This document shows, piece by piece, positions 42,608 through 52,100 of a stretch of DNA of 64,000 bases. The position numbers and the translations under genes were made by a program. Below the pieces are notes generated by a model. The model searched no databases and was not told the DNA's origin. It was given only the letters and a program-made list of their open reading frames with translations. Within the stretch, counting starts at the first letter, position 1, and each line of letters starts with the position of its first letter. Source of the DNA: Euzebyella marina (GTDB lineage: Bacteria > Bacteroidota > Bacteroidia > Flavobacteriales > Flavobacteriaceae); contig NZ_JACYFK010000002.1 of the NCBI RefSeq assembly GCF_014855515.1, positions 682,001-746,000 of the forward strand, given 5' to 3'.

Positions 42608-43378
42608 CTACTCCAACCAAATCTTAAAGTCCTTTACGCGCTCTCGACTTACTATAATTTCTTGATCAGAAAAGCGATTTAACTTGATTTGAAGGCGTGA
42701 ATTAGTATAGGATACGATATCTCTTATGTGATTGATATTGATATAAAATTTACGGCTCACCCTAAAAAAATCTTTTGGCTCTAGGTCGGGCTCCAAATTC
42801 TCCAAGGTAGTGTCCAAAAGATAATTTCTACCATCAGACGTAGCCGCATAAGTACCTTTATTCTCGCTATAAAAACACTCTATATCCTCAGCGTTTAAGA
42901 TTTTTAAGTGCTGCCCCACCCTCGCTGTAAAACGTTTTTTATATTCCCTTTCAATGGGGTTGACCAATAGCTTTTTGATATCATTAAAATCCAAGGCCAG
43001 CTTTGGCGCTGAGGGTTTCATCGATTGATATTTAGCCACCGCAGCTGCAAGCTCATCTTCATCGATTGGTTTTAGTAAGTAATCAATACTATTAAGTTTA
43101 AATGCTTGCAAAGCATATTCATCATAAGCCGTGGTGAATATAATCGCACTTTTCACCTGCACACGGTCGAATATTTCAAATGAAAGCCCATCCGATAATT
43201 GAATATCCAAAAACATTAAATCAGGGTGGTCGTTTTTTTCAAACCACTCGATTGACTCACTTACCGAATGCAACAAAGTTGTTACTTCGACCCCTAATTT
43301 ATCTAACATTCTTGATAATCTTCTGGCCGATGGTTTTTCATCTTCGATAATTAAAGTACGTAAGGCTTGGCTGGACAT
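42608..43378 (-). CDS. LytTR-family response regulator
   Basis: A 256-residue two-component regulator. The receiver domain covers residues about 7-120: acidic pocket IIEDEKPSARR, phosphoacceptor Asp58 in LMFLDIQLSDG, and the conserved Lys in YLLKPIDEDEL. The LytTR DNA-binding domain covers about 150-256: RVGQHLKILNAEDIECFYSENKGTY, then FRVSRKFYININHI and VSRERVKDFKIWL. It is the last gene of a minus-strand run with three 2TM proteins and a LytS-like histidine kinase, so that kinase is the natural partner. Such pairs often control envelope or polysaccharide functions. The target genes are unknown. Confidence 0.93.
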   Translation of the reverse strand: MSSQALRTLIIEDEKPSARRLSRMLDKLGVEVTTLLHSVSESIEWFEKNDHPDLMFLDIQLSDGLSFEIFDRVQVKSAIIFTTAYDEYALQAFKLNSIDYLLKPIDEDELAAAVAKYQSMKPSAPKLALDFNDIKKLLVNPIEREYKKRFTARVGQHLKILNAEDIECFYSENKGTYAATSDGRNYLLDTTLENLEPDLEPKDFFRVSRKFYININHIRDIVSYTNSRLQIKLNRFSDQEIIVSRERVKDFKIWLE

Positions 43379-43459
43379 AGGTAAATTAAAAGTTTATTTA
43401 AGAATTATTAAAATATTCATATTTAAATATTTATACATGAAATTAAAAACACCATCAGC

Positions 43460-43750
43460 TTACGAAAATTTATTTTTCCAAAATTTAGACGAGCCTAAAA
43501 AAGCATAATTGGCATGTATTAGCAATATTACTCCCCAGATTACCGGAATAAATATAATATTCAAAGCTAGCCAATTGTAAAATTCGCTATTGTGTATTTC
43601 TTGGTCTAAAAAGAAAGCAAAGATTTCCCCTTTGAACCAAAATAAAACAACATTAACTACTAAAAAGAGTAACGCATGCTCATAGAACTTCTTTATGCGT
43701 TCAACTTTTAATTTCGCCCTGGAATATTTCGATGAAGAATCTTTAATCAT
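43460..43750 (-). CDS. 2TM-domain membrane protein (1 of 3)
   Basis: A 96-residue protein with start ATG 43750 (MIKDSSSKYSRAKLKVERIKKFYEHALLF, cited for SRAKLKVERIKKFY). The longer frame to 43876 overlaps the previous gene and is not used. It has the 2TM layout: a basic helix A-x-x-RVexiKxFYxH, then two membrane segments at about residues 25-45 and 60-80, and a short tail ending FLGSSKFWKNKFS. It is the most divergent of the set in its tail, lacking the acidic EEWEKR...FMEED end of the others. It lies between the second 2TM gene and the LytTR gene. Confidence 0.85.
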   Translation of the reverse strand: MIKDSSSKYSRAKLKVERIKKFYEHALLFLVVNVVLFWFKGEIFAFFLDQEIHNSEFYNWLALNIIFIPVIWGVILLIHANYAFLGSSKFWKNKFS

Positions 43751-43769
43751 TTGAGTCGCCTTATCGGAA

Positions 43770-44090
43770 TTAGTATTTACCAATCTCCCTTTTATCTTCC
43801 TCCATGAACTTTTCAATCTGCCTTTTTTCCCACTCCTTGGTAAAAACTGGGTTCCAAGAAAAGACTTTTGCGGCATGAAATGCCAAGCCTATACCCCAAA
43901 AGAAAGGAGTAACGAACGTTTCGAAGCTGAACAATGAATCAGCTAGGCTTACTCCCTCTTTCATACGCATAAAAGCCGTCATACCAACAATAAACGTATT
44001 AATCACCAAATACACCGTGGCATGTGAGTAGAATGATTTGAGTGCCTGCACCCTTTTTTTTGCCCTAAGTTTTTTATCCCTGTTTTCCAT
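43770..44090 (-). CDS. 2TM-domain membrane protein (2 of 3)
   Basis: A 106-residue protein of the same layout: LRAKKRVQALKSFYSHATVYLVIN, two membrane segments (about residues 27-47 and 65-85), then FSWNPVFTKEWEKRQIEKFMEED. The pattern WNP-x2-TKEWEK...FMEED matches the third paralogue and the tail of the histidine kinase. Function is unknown. It is co-directional with the others, 19 bases from both neighbours, consistent with one transcript. The short length and repetition suggest that these proteins interact with each other or with the kinase in the membrane. Confidence 0.87.
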   Translation of the reverse strand: MENRDKKLRAKKRVQALKSFYSHATVYLVINTFIVGMTAFMRMKEGVSLADSLFSFETFVTPFFWGIGLAFHAAKVFSWNPVFTKEWEKRQIEKFMEEDKREIGKY

Positions 44091-44109
44091 CTGTATATTT
44101 CCTATATAC

Positions 44110-44412
44110 TTATTCCCATTTTTTTATTTGTTCATCTTCCTGCATAAACTCCTTTATCTTACGCTCTTCCCAGTTGCGGCCAAAAAAGGGATTCACATCA
44201 TAGGTTTTCAACCATTGAAAGACCAGACCAATGCCCCAGCCCAAGGCCGGCCATAAAAACCAAGCATAGCTCCACTGGTCAAGATAGTAATTAAGCCCTG
44301 CCAAAAAACTGATGACTATGATATAAGAAGTCAAACTCGCATAAAACTTTTTAATATGGTCTACCCTTTCTTTAGCTCTCATGTACCTACTTTCTTTTTC
44401 AAAATCTTCCAT
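44110..44412 (-). CDS. 2TM-domain membrane protein (3 of 3)
   Basis: A 100-residue protein: SRYMRAKERVDHIKKFYASLTSYIIVI, two membrane segments (about residues 25-45 and 50-72), then YDVNPFFGRNWEERKIKEFMQEDEQ. The last part is nearly the same motif as in the kinase tail (YNPLWGKQWEEKKMREYMEDE). It is the first of the three small paralogues after the kinase gene, 135 bases from it, so a separate promoter in that gap is possible but not visible. Confidence 0.88.
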   Translation of the reverse strand: MEDFEKESRYMRAKERVDHIKKFYASLTSYIIVISFLAGLNYYLDQWSYAWFLWPALGWGIGLVFQWLKTYDVNPFFGRNWEERKIKEFMQEDEQIKKWE

Positions 44413-44547
44413 TGTTTTTTGTTTTAGTTGTTATTTCTAGTACAAATTTGAATCAACACTGCTCAATTTCTAAATCAATTTATCTCAATTGTAGTTTTTG
44501 AAGGATGAATTGGAGAACCGACCCTTAAAATTAACCCTAACAAGGAG

Positions 44548-45885
44548 TTAAAAATTTTCATCCTCCATGTACTCACGCATCTTCTTTTCTTCCCATTGCT
44601 TGCCCCATAACGGATTGTACCCAAAAGCAGCCATGCCATGAATGGTCAACCCGAAGCCCCAACCAAAAATCGGAAAAAGCACCCAAGGGAATGGGGTTGT
44701 CTTATAATTCAAGTACGCCAAAAAAGGAATGATTACCACGTAGGCGAACAAGTTACCATAGAACGATTTAATATTTTCAACCCTTTGCTTAGCTTTCTTA
44801 TATCTTTTCTCATCAATATAAGACTTCTGCTCCGCCATATAAGAGATTTGTTTTACCAACGTTGGTAGATATACCGTAAAATGGGTATCATTTTTCTCTA
44901 TGCCCACTTGGCGATCGGTAAGCACTGCAAAACGCTGCCGTATATTTTGTAGCCCCACTCCTGTACTTTTTTTCACCACCTGTTTTTCCTGTAGGTTATT
45001 TGATACCACCAACATTCCGTTTTTCTCGAAAACTTTAATATGCAGGGGTCTACTTGAGGTCACCACATTATGTTTAACCGCATTTTCTAACAAGAGCTGT
45101 AACGACAACGGAACTATGCGCGCCTCGGGATTTTCAGAAGCATCAGGAATTTCAAAAACAATACTATCTTCAAACCTCATCTTCAAGAGCTGTACGTAAG
45201 TTTTGGCGAATTGTAGTTCTTCATCGACCAAAATCAAGTCTTTATTTTTTTGTTCAAGTACATATCGGTAAACTTTTGACAATGAGGTGGTAAATTTTTG
45301 TGCCTGCCTAGGATCTTCTTCAATCAAGCTAGTCAATACATTTAAACTATTGAACAAAAAATGGGGGTCTAACTGATTCTTTAAAGCATCAAATTGTGCC
45401 GAGGCCGTACCTGCTATTATCTTTTGTTCTTTAACCTTGGTCTCCTGTCTATATTTGTAATAATGGAAACCGTAGAACAGGGCAAGAACAGCGGCTGAAA
45501 TAATCAGTGAATCTGAATAATCGCTTAATGTTTCATCTCTGATAAATTCACCAATCGATACATTATGCAAGGCCATCACCACTATTGATCTTGCCACGAA
45601 TATGCCTATAAGGGTCACCAAGAAATTACCTGCCAGACCAAGTAACAATCGTCTAAAAGAACGAAAATTGCTTCCGAATTTGCTTTCGAGAAAACGCCAG
45701 ACGTACACGTTGGCCAAATAGAGAATAACCGAAAAAATCATATTCTCATAGTAACCTCGCCATATGCGCTGCATATCAAAGCCGCTTTCGAGCTTGCCTG
45801 AGAAATAAAAGCCTACCAAAATGATTAAGAAAATTAGGGTTCCGATCAGGAAGGCCCTACCGACATCTTTTATGAATTTTTGCAT
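44548..45885 (-). CDS. LytS-like sensor histidine kinase with C-terminal 2TM domain
   Basis: A 445-residue kinase. Residues 1-145 hold four membrane segments (about 10-28, 48-66, 82-102, 126-142) with short loops. The kinase part has the phosphoacceptor His175 in LDPHFLFNSLN and a compact ATP domain with LLLENAVKHN and GVGLQNIRQRF, as in the LytS/His_kinase family. From about residue 358 the chain continues into a complete 2TM domain: KKAKQRVENIKSFYGNL, two membrane segments and the acidic tail MREYMEDENF. This makes six membrane segments with the kinase core between them. The fusion ties the 2TM family to signalling. Its partner is the LytTR regulator four genes on. Confidence 0.92.
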   Translation of the reverse strand: MQKFIKDVGRAFLIGTLIFLIILVGFYFSGKLESGFDMQRIWRGYYENMIFSVILYLANVYVWRFLESKFGSNFRSFRRLLLGLAGNFLVTLIGIFVARSIVVMALHNVSIGEFIRDETLSDYSDSLIISAAVLALFYGFHYYKYRQETKVKEQKIIAGTASAQFDALKNQLDPHFLFNSLNVLTSLIEEDPRQAQKFTTSLSKVYRYVLEQKNKDLILVDEELQFAKTYVQLLKMRFEDSIVFEIPDASENPEARIVPLSLQLLLENAVKHNVVTSSRPLHIKVFEKNGMLVVSNNLQEKQVVKKSTGVGLQNIRQRFAVLTDRQVGIEKNDTHFTVYLPTLVKQISYMAEQKSYIDEKRYKKAKQRVENIKSFYGNLFAYVVIIPFLAYLNYKTTPFPWVLFPIFGWGFGLTIHGMAAFGYNPLWGKQWEEKKMREYMEDENF

Positions 45886-46141
45886 TATACTTTGCTGCTA
45901 TCTAGACTTTACAAATGTTGACCCGGTTCGACTAAAGTTAGTAAAACTTATCTTGCTGCCTTTTGCCTTACTATTTCTTAATTCTCCAATTTGTTTCCGA
46001 GCGCTAAAATCGCCCTAAAATACCGGCACTTCACGCTGTATTTCAAATTATAATTACCGAAATGTCGAATTGTAGGCATGAATTGACAATCATCACTCCC
46101 CTTCAGGTCAATTAATTATCTTAGTGACAATTAAAATCGTT
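45886..46141. other. Divergent gap, 256 bp
   Basis: Separates the kinase start from the DUF1028 gene. AT-rich, no reading frame of note, no exact -7 box. Promoters for both sides are presumed. Confidence 0.4.
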
Positions 46142-47134
46142 ATGAAAGCACTACAGATTATAGTTTTTTTAGTCGCAAGCCTTTTTTCATTGAACGCAAT
46201 AAAAGCGCAAGGTGTGTACAAAGACCAATTTGCCCATACCTTTTCAATTGTTGCGCGAGATAGTATTACCGGAGAAATGGCCGTAGGTGTTCAAAGCCAC
46301 TGGTTCTCCGTTGGTACCATTGTGGCCTGGGGCCAATCGGGGGTCGGTGTAGTAGCGACCCAATCTTTTGTCAACCCAGCTTATGGGCCAGAGGGTTTAA
46401 CTCTTATGCAGGAAGGAAAGAGCGCAAAACAAGCACTCGAAATACTGACAGCAAAAGATGAAGGAAAAAATTTCAGGCAACTGGGCTTTGTTGACAACAA
46501 AGGCAACGTGGCTTCATTTACCGGCAAGAATTGCGTTGCTTCCGCTGAACATTTTGAAGGAAATAATTTTGCAGTGCAAGCAAACATGATGCTGAACGAT
46601 AATGTGGTTCCTGCTATGGTCAAAGCCTATACCGATTATGCAGATTTACCGCTAGCCGAAAGGGTCGTCAAAACGATGCTAGCTGCCCAAGAGGCAGGTG
46701 GTGATATTAGAGGAAAGCAATCTGCCGCACTTATTGTGGTAAACGGAGCACCGGTCGAAAATACCTGGGAAGACAAAAAGGTAGACCTAAGGGTAGATGA
46801 TAGCCCAGAGCCTTTACAAGAATTAGAACGGCTATTAAAGGTTCATCGCGCCTACGAGCATATGAATCGTGGGGATTTGGCGGTGGAGGCAAATGACATG
46901 ACAACAGCCTTAGAGGAGTATGGCGCTGCTCAGAAAATGTTCCCGGATAACCTTGAAATGAAATACTGGACAGCCATCGCACTTGCCAACGGAGGCAAAG
47001 TAAATGAAGCCCTACCCATTTTCAAAGATGTATTTTCTTCGGATGGTAATTGGAAGACTTTAACAAAGCGCCTTCCAGAATCGGGTTTATTGACCGTTTC
47101 GGAAGGCGACTTGAAAAAAATTATTGAGCAGTGA
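46142..47134 (+). CDS. DUF1028 domain-containing protein with TPR-like tail
   Basis: A 330-residue exported protein. The start at ATG 46142 (MKALQIIVFLVASLF) is preferred over the GTG at 46124. The signal peptide ends AIKAQG. The DUF1028 domain fills residues about 25-225: HTFSIVARDSITGEMAVGVQSHWFSVG (cited for SIVARDSITGEMAVGVQSH), GVVATQSFVNPAYGPEGL, AGNML-like AVQANMML, and GGDIRGKQSAALIV. The family resembles Ntn-hydrolases, although activity has not been settled. The last 100 residues are helical, TPR-like (YEHMNRGDLAVEANDMTTALEEYGAA; MKYWTAIALANGGKVNEALPIF). It is a single-gene unit converging with the sugar cluster. Confidence 0.88.
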   Translation: MKALQIIVFLVASLFSLNAIKAQGVYKDQFAHTFSIVARDSITGEMAVGVQSHWFSVGTIVAWGQSGVGVVATQSFVNPAYGPEGLTLMQEGKSAKQALEILTAKDEGKNFRQLGFVDNKGNVASFTGKNCVASAEHFEGNNFAVQANMMLNDNVVPAMVKAYTDYADLPLAERVVKTMLAAQEAGGDIRGKQSAALIVVNGAPVENTWEDKKVDLRVDDSPEPLQELERLLKVHRAYEHMNRGDLAVEANDMTTALEEYGAAQKMFPDNLEMKYWTAIALANGGKVNEALPIFKDVFSSDGNWKTLTKRLPESGLLTVSEGDLKKIIEQ

Positions 47135-47138
47135 TTCT

Positions 47139-48266
47139 CTACGATAGGGTGAATTCGGGTAACTTCATCAGTTCCCCACCTTTTAAAGCCGACTCGTGGG
47201 CCAAAATTCCCACGCAGGTTATATTGGCCGATTGTCTCGCATTCGGGTAAGGTGACTCTTCTTTAATCAATGCATCGACAAAGGCATGTACCAAATGAGG
47301 GTGCGAACCGCCATGACCGGCCCCTTGCGTAAAAGAGAGATGTTGATTATCATCGGTATCGTACACCCCTTGCGTGGTAAATCTTTGAATCTCTTCGGGA
47401 AGTAATTTGGCAAAATCAGGACTTTCAACTTCCTCGGGTATTTCCGGCTCTGGTTTTTTAGCCGTATGCACTACTAATGGCTTTCCTTCTATCAAAGGCC
47501 ATTCAACAGATTTCTTAGAACCATATACCTCAAAACTCTCACGATATTGTCTGGCAACATCGAATAGAGATCGGTAAACCTGAGCGCTCAAATCTGAATC
47601 CTTAAACTTGATGTGTGTAGTTTCAACGGCAAATGGCGAATTGTAGTGGCCGATTAGTTCTTCCCTAATAGTACCTGAACCAAAACATGAGACATACTCG
47701 GCCTGCCCTCTGGTCAAGCCTAGAACAGGGCCCACACAGTGAGTGGCGTAATGCATCGGGGGTAACCCGGGCCAATAATTGGGCCATCCGTCCATATCTT
47801 GTTGATGACTGGCCTTTAAAAACTGTACTTTTCCCAGTTCTCCATTTTCATAAAGCTCTTTCATATATAGAAATTCCCTAGCATACACCACCGTTTCCAT
47901 CATCATATAGGTTAAACCTGTTTCTTCGGTCAACCTAACAATTTCTTCACACTCTTCGAGAGTGGTCGCCATAGGAACCGTACAAGCTACATGCTTACCG
48001 GCCTTTAATGCTTTTATAGACTGAATTCCATGGTCAGGAATAGGGGTATTTATATGAACAGCATCAATATCGGGGTCTTGTAACAATTCATCGTAAGATG
48101 TATATCGCTTTTCAATACCACAAGCATCGGCCAAGGCGTTAAGTTTGGTTTCGTTACGCTGTGATATGGCTATAAGATTTGCATTCGGATGCTTCTGGTA
48201 AATCGGTATAAACTCTGCGCCAAAGCCCAGACCTACGATTGCGACGTTTATTTTCTTTGTGCTCAT
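47139..48266 (-). CDS. Gfo/Idh/MocA-family oxidoreductase
   Basis: A 375-residue NAD(P)-dependent dehydrogenase. The Rossmann domain starts VAIVGLGFGAEFIPIY and includes AVHINTPIPDHGIQSIKALKAGKHVACT, where the family EKP motif is replaced by 'CTVPMA'. The alpha/beta C-terminal domain contains KASHQQDMDGWPNYWPGLPPMHYATH, with the His of the active site (HYATHCVGP). It would oxidise or reduce a sugar or cyclitol; substrates in this family are diverse. It follows the isomerase gene by six bases on the minus strand, so the two are co-transcribed and should act on the same sugar. The missing Lys in the EKP position is a noted variation. Confidence 0.91.
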   Translation of the reverse strand: MSTKKINVAIVGLGFGAEFIPIYQKHPNANLIAISQRNETKLNALADACGIEKRYTSYDELLQDPDIDAVHINTPIPDHGIQSIKALKAGKHVACTVPMATTLEECEEIVRLTEETGLTYMMMETVVYAREFLYMKELYENGELGKVQFLKASHQQDMDGWPNYWPGLPPMHYATHCVGPVLGLTRGQAEYVSCFGSGTIREELIGHYNSPFAVETTHIKFKDSDLSAQVYRSLFDVARQYRESFEVYGSKKSVEWPLIEGKPLVVHTAKKPEPEIPEEVESPDFAKLLPEEIQRFTTQGVYDTDDNQHLSFTQGAGHGGSHPHLVHAFVDALIKEESPYPNARQSANITCVGILAHESALKGGELMKLPEFTLS

Positions 48267-48272
48267 CTACTT

Positions 48273-49133
48273 TTAATTTTTGAATGTTTCTTTTAAAAAT
48301 TTGATTCCTTCTGAGGCAAATTCATCTTGGCTTGGTGCTAGGTTTTTCCAAATACAAACGGCACCTGCCAATTCCTTTATCTCTGGGGTAAAGCTTTCGA
48401 TAACGATAGCTCCTTTATAGCCGATGTCTGAAAGGCCCAATTGAAAATCGTTCCAAGGCGTGAGTCCGGTACCAGGTATACCCCTGTGGTTTTCAGATAC
48501 CTGCACATGAAGAAGCTTATCCCCCACTATATTAATGGCCTCTCGAATATTTTTCTCTTCAATAGTCATATGAAAACCATCCAACAATATTTTAGCATTC
48601 GGTTCATTGATATCTTTGGCCAATCGCACCACATCTTCGGCCGTATTGACCAAGTCTGACTCAAATCTATTAAGAGGTTCCAAAGCGATAGACTGGCCAT
48701 AGTCCTTCGCTATAGAGCATACCTTTTGAAGGTTGGTGACCGCTAGATGCCACTCGGCTTTCTTTTGTTCTTCGGAAACCATACGAGCCTTTCCGACGGC
48801 ACTGTACATCGGTCCGGCTAAAAAGTCGACCCCAAGTTCAGCACATATTTCAAAGCTTTTTTCAACATAATTAAAGCAATTGTCATGAAGCTGTTTATCA
48901 TCGCTGGTCAGGTCTTTTGTAGGGCCGAAAACCCCACAAACGGTAGATAAAAGGCCGTTGTCTTCAAGAGCCTGTTTGACCACTTTTGTGTCGATTAATG
49001 AAGGGTCTTCTACAGGAATTTCAACCAAATCATAGCCCAATGCCTTGATTTTAGGAAATAGCGATATAGATTCAGTTGTAAATGGAGATTGCCACAACCA
49101 GGTGCTGACCCCAAATTGATGTATTTTAGACAC
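48273..49133 (-). CDS. Sugar phosphate isomerase/epimerase family protein
   Basis: A 286-residue TIM-barrel protein of the xylose-isomerase-like group. The start is GTG (49131-49133), encoding MSKIHQFGVSTWLWQ; no suitable ATG is near. Barrel strands and likely metal ligands are visible in VEIPVEDP, IALEPLNRFESDLVNT (Glu), AKILLDGFHMTIEEKN (Asp, His), LLHVQVSENHRGIPG (His) and GAIVIESF (Glu). This set matches D-tagatose 3-epimerase or hydroxypyruvate isomerase-like proteins. It lies between the Gfo/Idh/MocA gene and the ThuA fusion gene, in one operon, so a role in epimerising an oxidised or rare sugar is likely. Confidence 0.9.
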   Translation of the reverse strand: MSKIHQFGVSTWLWQSPFTTESISLFPKIKALGYDLVEIPVEDPSLIDTKVVKQALEDNGLLSTVCGVFGPTKDLTSDDKQLHDNCFNYVEKSFEICAELGVDFLAGPMYSAVGKARMVSEEQKKAEWHLAVTNLQKVCSIAKDYGQSIALEPLNRFESDLVNTAEDVVRLAKDINEPNAKILLDGFHMTIEEKNIREAINIVGDKLLHVQVSENHRGIPGTGLTPWNDFQLGLSDIGYKGAIVIESFTPEIKELAGAVCIWKNLAPSQDEFASEGIKFLKETFKN

Positions 49134-49155
49134 GTTTATATTTTTGAATTACTGA

Positions 49156-52100
49156 TTATTTGCTTGAGACCACCTTCATAACGCCTTGCATTATTCGCCA
49201 ATGCCCTGGGAATGTACATATGAATGGATATTCGCCGGGTTCGGTAGGAGCTACAAAACTTAAAGTTGCACTTTCTTCGGGGTTCACGATTGCTGTCGCA
49301 TAGAGTACCTCGGACATTTCGGGAACGTAGTTCATCTCTGCACCATTAGGTGCTACGGCCAATTTATCGGCAGCAGCGCCAACTTTCTCTTTCTCCCCTT
49401 TCTGAACAATTACCAAATTGTGCTGCATGAAATCTGTATTTGAGAAGTTGATGGTTACTTGCTTACCAGCTTCCACAACTATTTCAGAAACATTGAATTT
49501 CATTTCATTGGTGACGGTACCAATATTTATTACCGTACCAACGGCATCAGCTGTCAAGGCTACGTTTACAGCGCTACCTACCTTACCTATATAATTATTT
49601 ACAAAGGTTTCGGCCAATTTATCACCTTCTAAATCAACTTTTTCAGAACCGGTAGCGACAGGTTGGGCTCTGTATGTAGGTTTTTCTTTTTGAAATGCAC
49701 CGACAAAACCATCTATATGTTTGGCAGCTGCGGCGTACAAAGCTTCTGAAAGCCATCGGTCTTCTTTCAGGGCCTTATCTTTACTTGCTTTATAAAGGGC
49801 TGCACCTACCTCCTGTGAAGGTGAACGCTCAGAGAAATACAGAAGGGCGGCCAATCTGACCGAAGGGTCTTTATCATTGATAGCACCTGATAATAGCAAG
49901 GCTTCATCGACCTTCTCGTTTCTAGGCAAAATTTGTATGGCCGCTTTTCTTACTGCCGCCGCAGGATGAAACAACGCTCCTCGAACGACCGAAGCAGCTT
50001 CTTCGTTACCGCTCACGGCTCCTAAGCCATCCAAGGTCCATAAGGCGTGCAGAGCACCAGGGTTTTGCCCGATACTGTTCAATGAACTATCATTGATCAG
50101 TTTATAAAGTTTCTTAGAAACTTCTTGATTACCGCTTTCTACCAATAACCTCTGGGCAGTCATTCTCCAAAACATATTGTCGTCTGAAAGCGCATGCACC
50201 AAGTCATCTACATTATCTTTATCTAAACTGGACTTTTCACTTTCATGTTGCTTTTTAGGAACGACTCTCCAGATTCTTCCGTGCGATTTGTCCCGTAAAG
50301 GGTTTACATAAGCATTACCGGAGCCGTTTTCGGCGTCAAAACCACCGCGTTCTTTATTCGGGGTAGGATTATGTTGTACGATGAAGTTGTACCAATCTGC
50401 CACCCATACCGAACCATCAGGGCCTACTTTGGCCTCTACCGGACTGACCCACTCATCGGCTCCCGCAAAGAGGTTTCCGCCATCTTTCTCGATATATCCT
50501 GCACCTTCCTTTTCAATTTTAGATATATGCACAAGACCACCTGTTGGCTCACAAACAAATGCCGTTTTGTTCCAGTAATTACTCGGATAATTTCTAGCGG
50601 TGTAGAAATGGTGGCCGGCGGCGGCAGTAAATCCTCCGAAAACATCAACCTGCCTATAGTTCATGGTAATCGGCTGCATGTCGTAGTGACCGTCGATTTT
50701 AGCGCTTCCTTGAAACTTTACTCCCTCAACACCGGCAAAATTATCATTAGGAATTCCTAAAAACACACTGTGCGTATTGTTCGCGGTTGAAGCGAATATT
50801 GAGTTGTCTTCGGTAAAACCCAACCCCCAAGTATTGTTACTCGTATTGGTCAAAAATTCGAAATTCTTATAATCTGTATTAAATCGATAAACCCCCTGCC
50901 TAAACTTAAATTCTTTACCAAAAATTGAACCTTCAAAACCCGAATAGCCAAGTACACCATATACATGGTTATCAATACCGTACTGTAGGTTCGATGGCCC
51001 CGCGTGGGTGTCAAAAGTACCCCAACCATCTATTATTGTTTCCCTAACATCGGCTTTGTCGTCTCCGTTCGTGTCTTTTAAGAACAAAAATACAGGAGCC
51101 TGTGAAACGATTATACCACCGTTCGCAAATGCAAAACTGGTCGGAATATTCAAGTTTTCGGCAAATACTGTTACTTTATCGGCCTTACCATCTCCATCGG
51201 TATCTTCTAAAATTTTTACCTTATCATCACCAATACCTTCATCATTACGAACGGTATTGGGGTAATCGACTGTTTCAATGACCCACAGACGCCCTTTTTC
51301 ATCCCAATTCATAGCAATGGGGTTGATAATATCTGGTTCGGAAGCGAAAAGTTCAAGCTTAAAACCGGCTGGCACTTGAATCAACTTGGCCGATTCTTCA
51401 GGACTAAGGGGCAGCTGATATTTAGGTGCCGGGTCGCGCTTCTCGTAGTTGGGTATATTCGCCATTTCTTTATAGGCCAATTGTGGAATATCGGTTGCAA
51501 ATGCTTGCCAATTTTCCCTGACCTTGTCGGAAACCGCCCAAATAATACCCTCTTTAATAAGTTTTTGAAAACCTGGTTTTTCCCAAGTTCGCTCATCATG
51601 ACCGTAGGCAGTGTAGAAAACCTTGCCTTGACCATAGTCTTTCACCCATGTCCATGGTTCCTTATGGTCGCCTTCTACCCTTTCCATTAATATTTGAATA
51701 TCGTCGGCTATTTTATCATGTACATACGTTTCGTCCCATGTTGAAAACTCGGATACGTTCTGCATGATAGGATGTTCTTTATCTACAATATCGGCAGTAA
51801 AAGTGCCCGTCTCATGAGACATAAATTGGCCACCAACCATATCTACATAATCCTCTGAGTTTCTAAAACAAAAACTGGCACAGTGAATAGGTATAAATGC
51901 ATGCCCTTCTTTTACATAGTCAATCAATGCTTTTTCTTCGGAAGAATTAATGTCATCATGGTTGGCATAAATGATAAGTCCGTCATAAGTCGCCAAATTC
52001 TTTTCGTTCAAATCGGTTACTTCTTCCGTATAGGTAATATTGATACCATCTTTTGCCAAAGCGGAAGCCAGTACCGGAAAATAAGCCCTAGAATTATGGT

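Noticed and set aside
43751-43876. N-terminal extension of the first 2TM protein
   Set aside because: It overlaps the end of the upstream 2TM gene in another frame; ATG 43750 gives the length and motif order of its paralogues.
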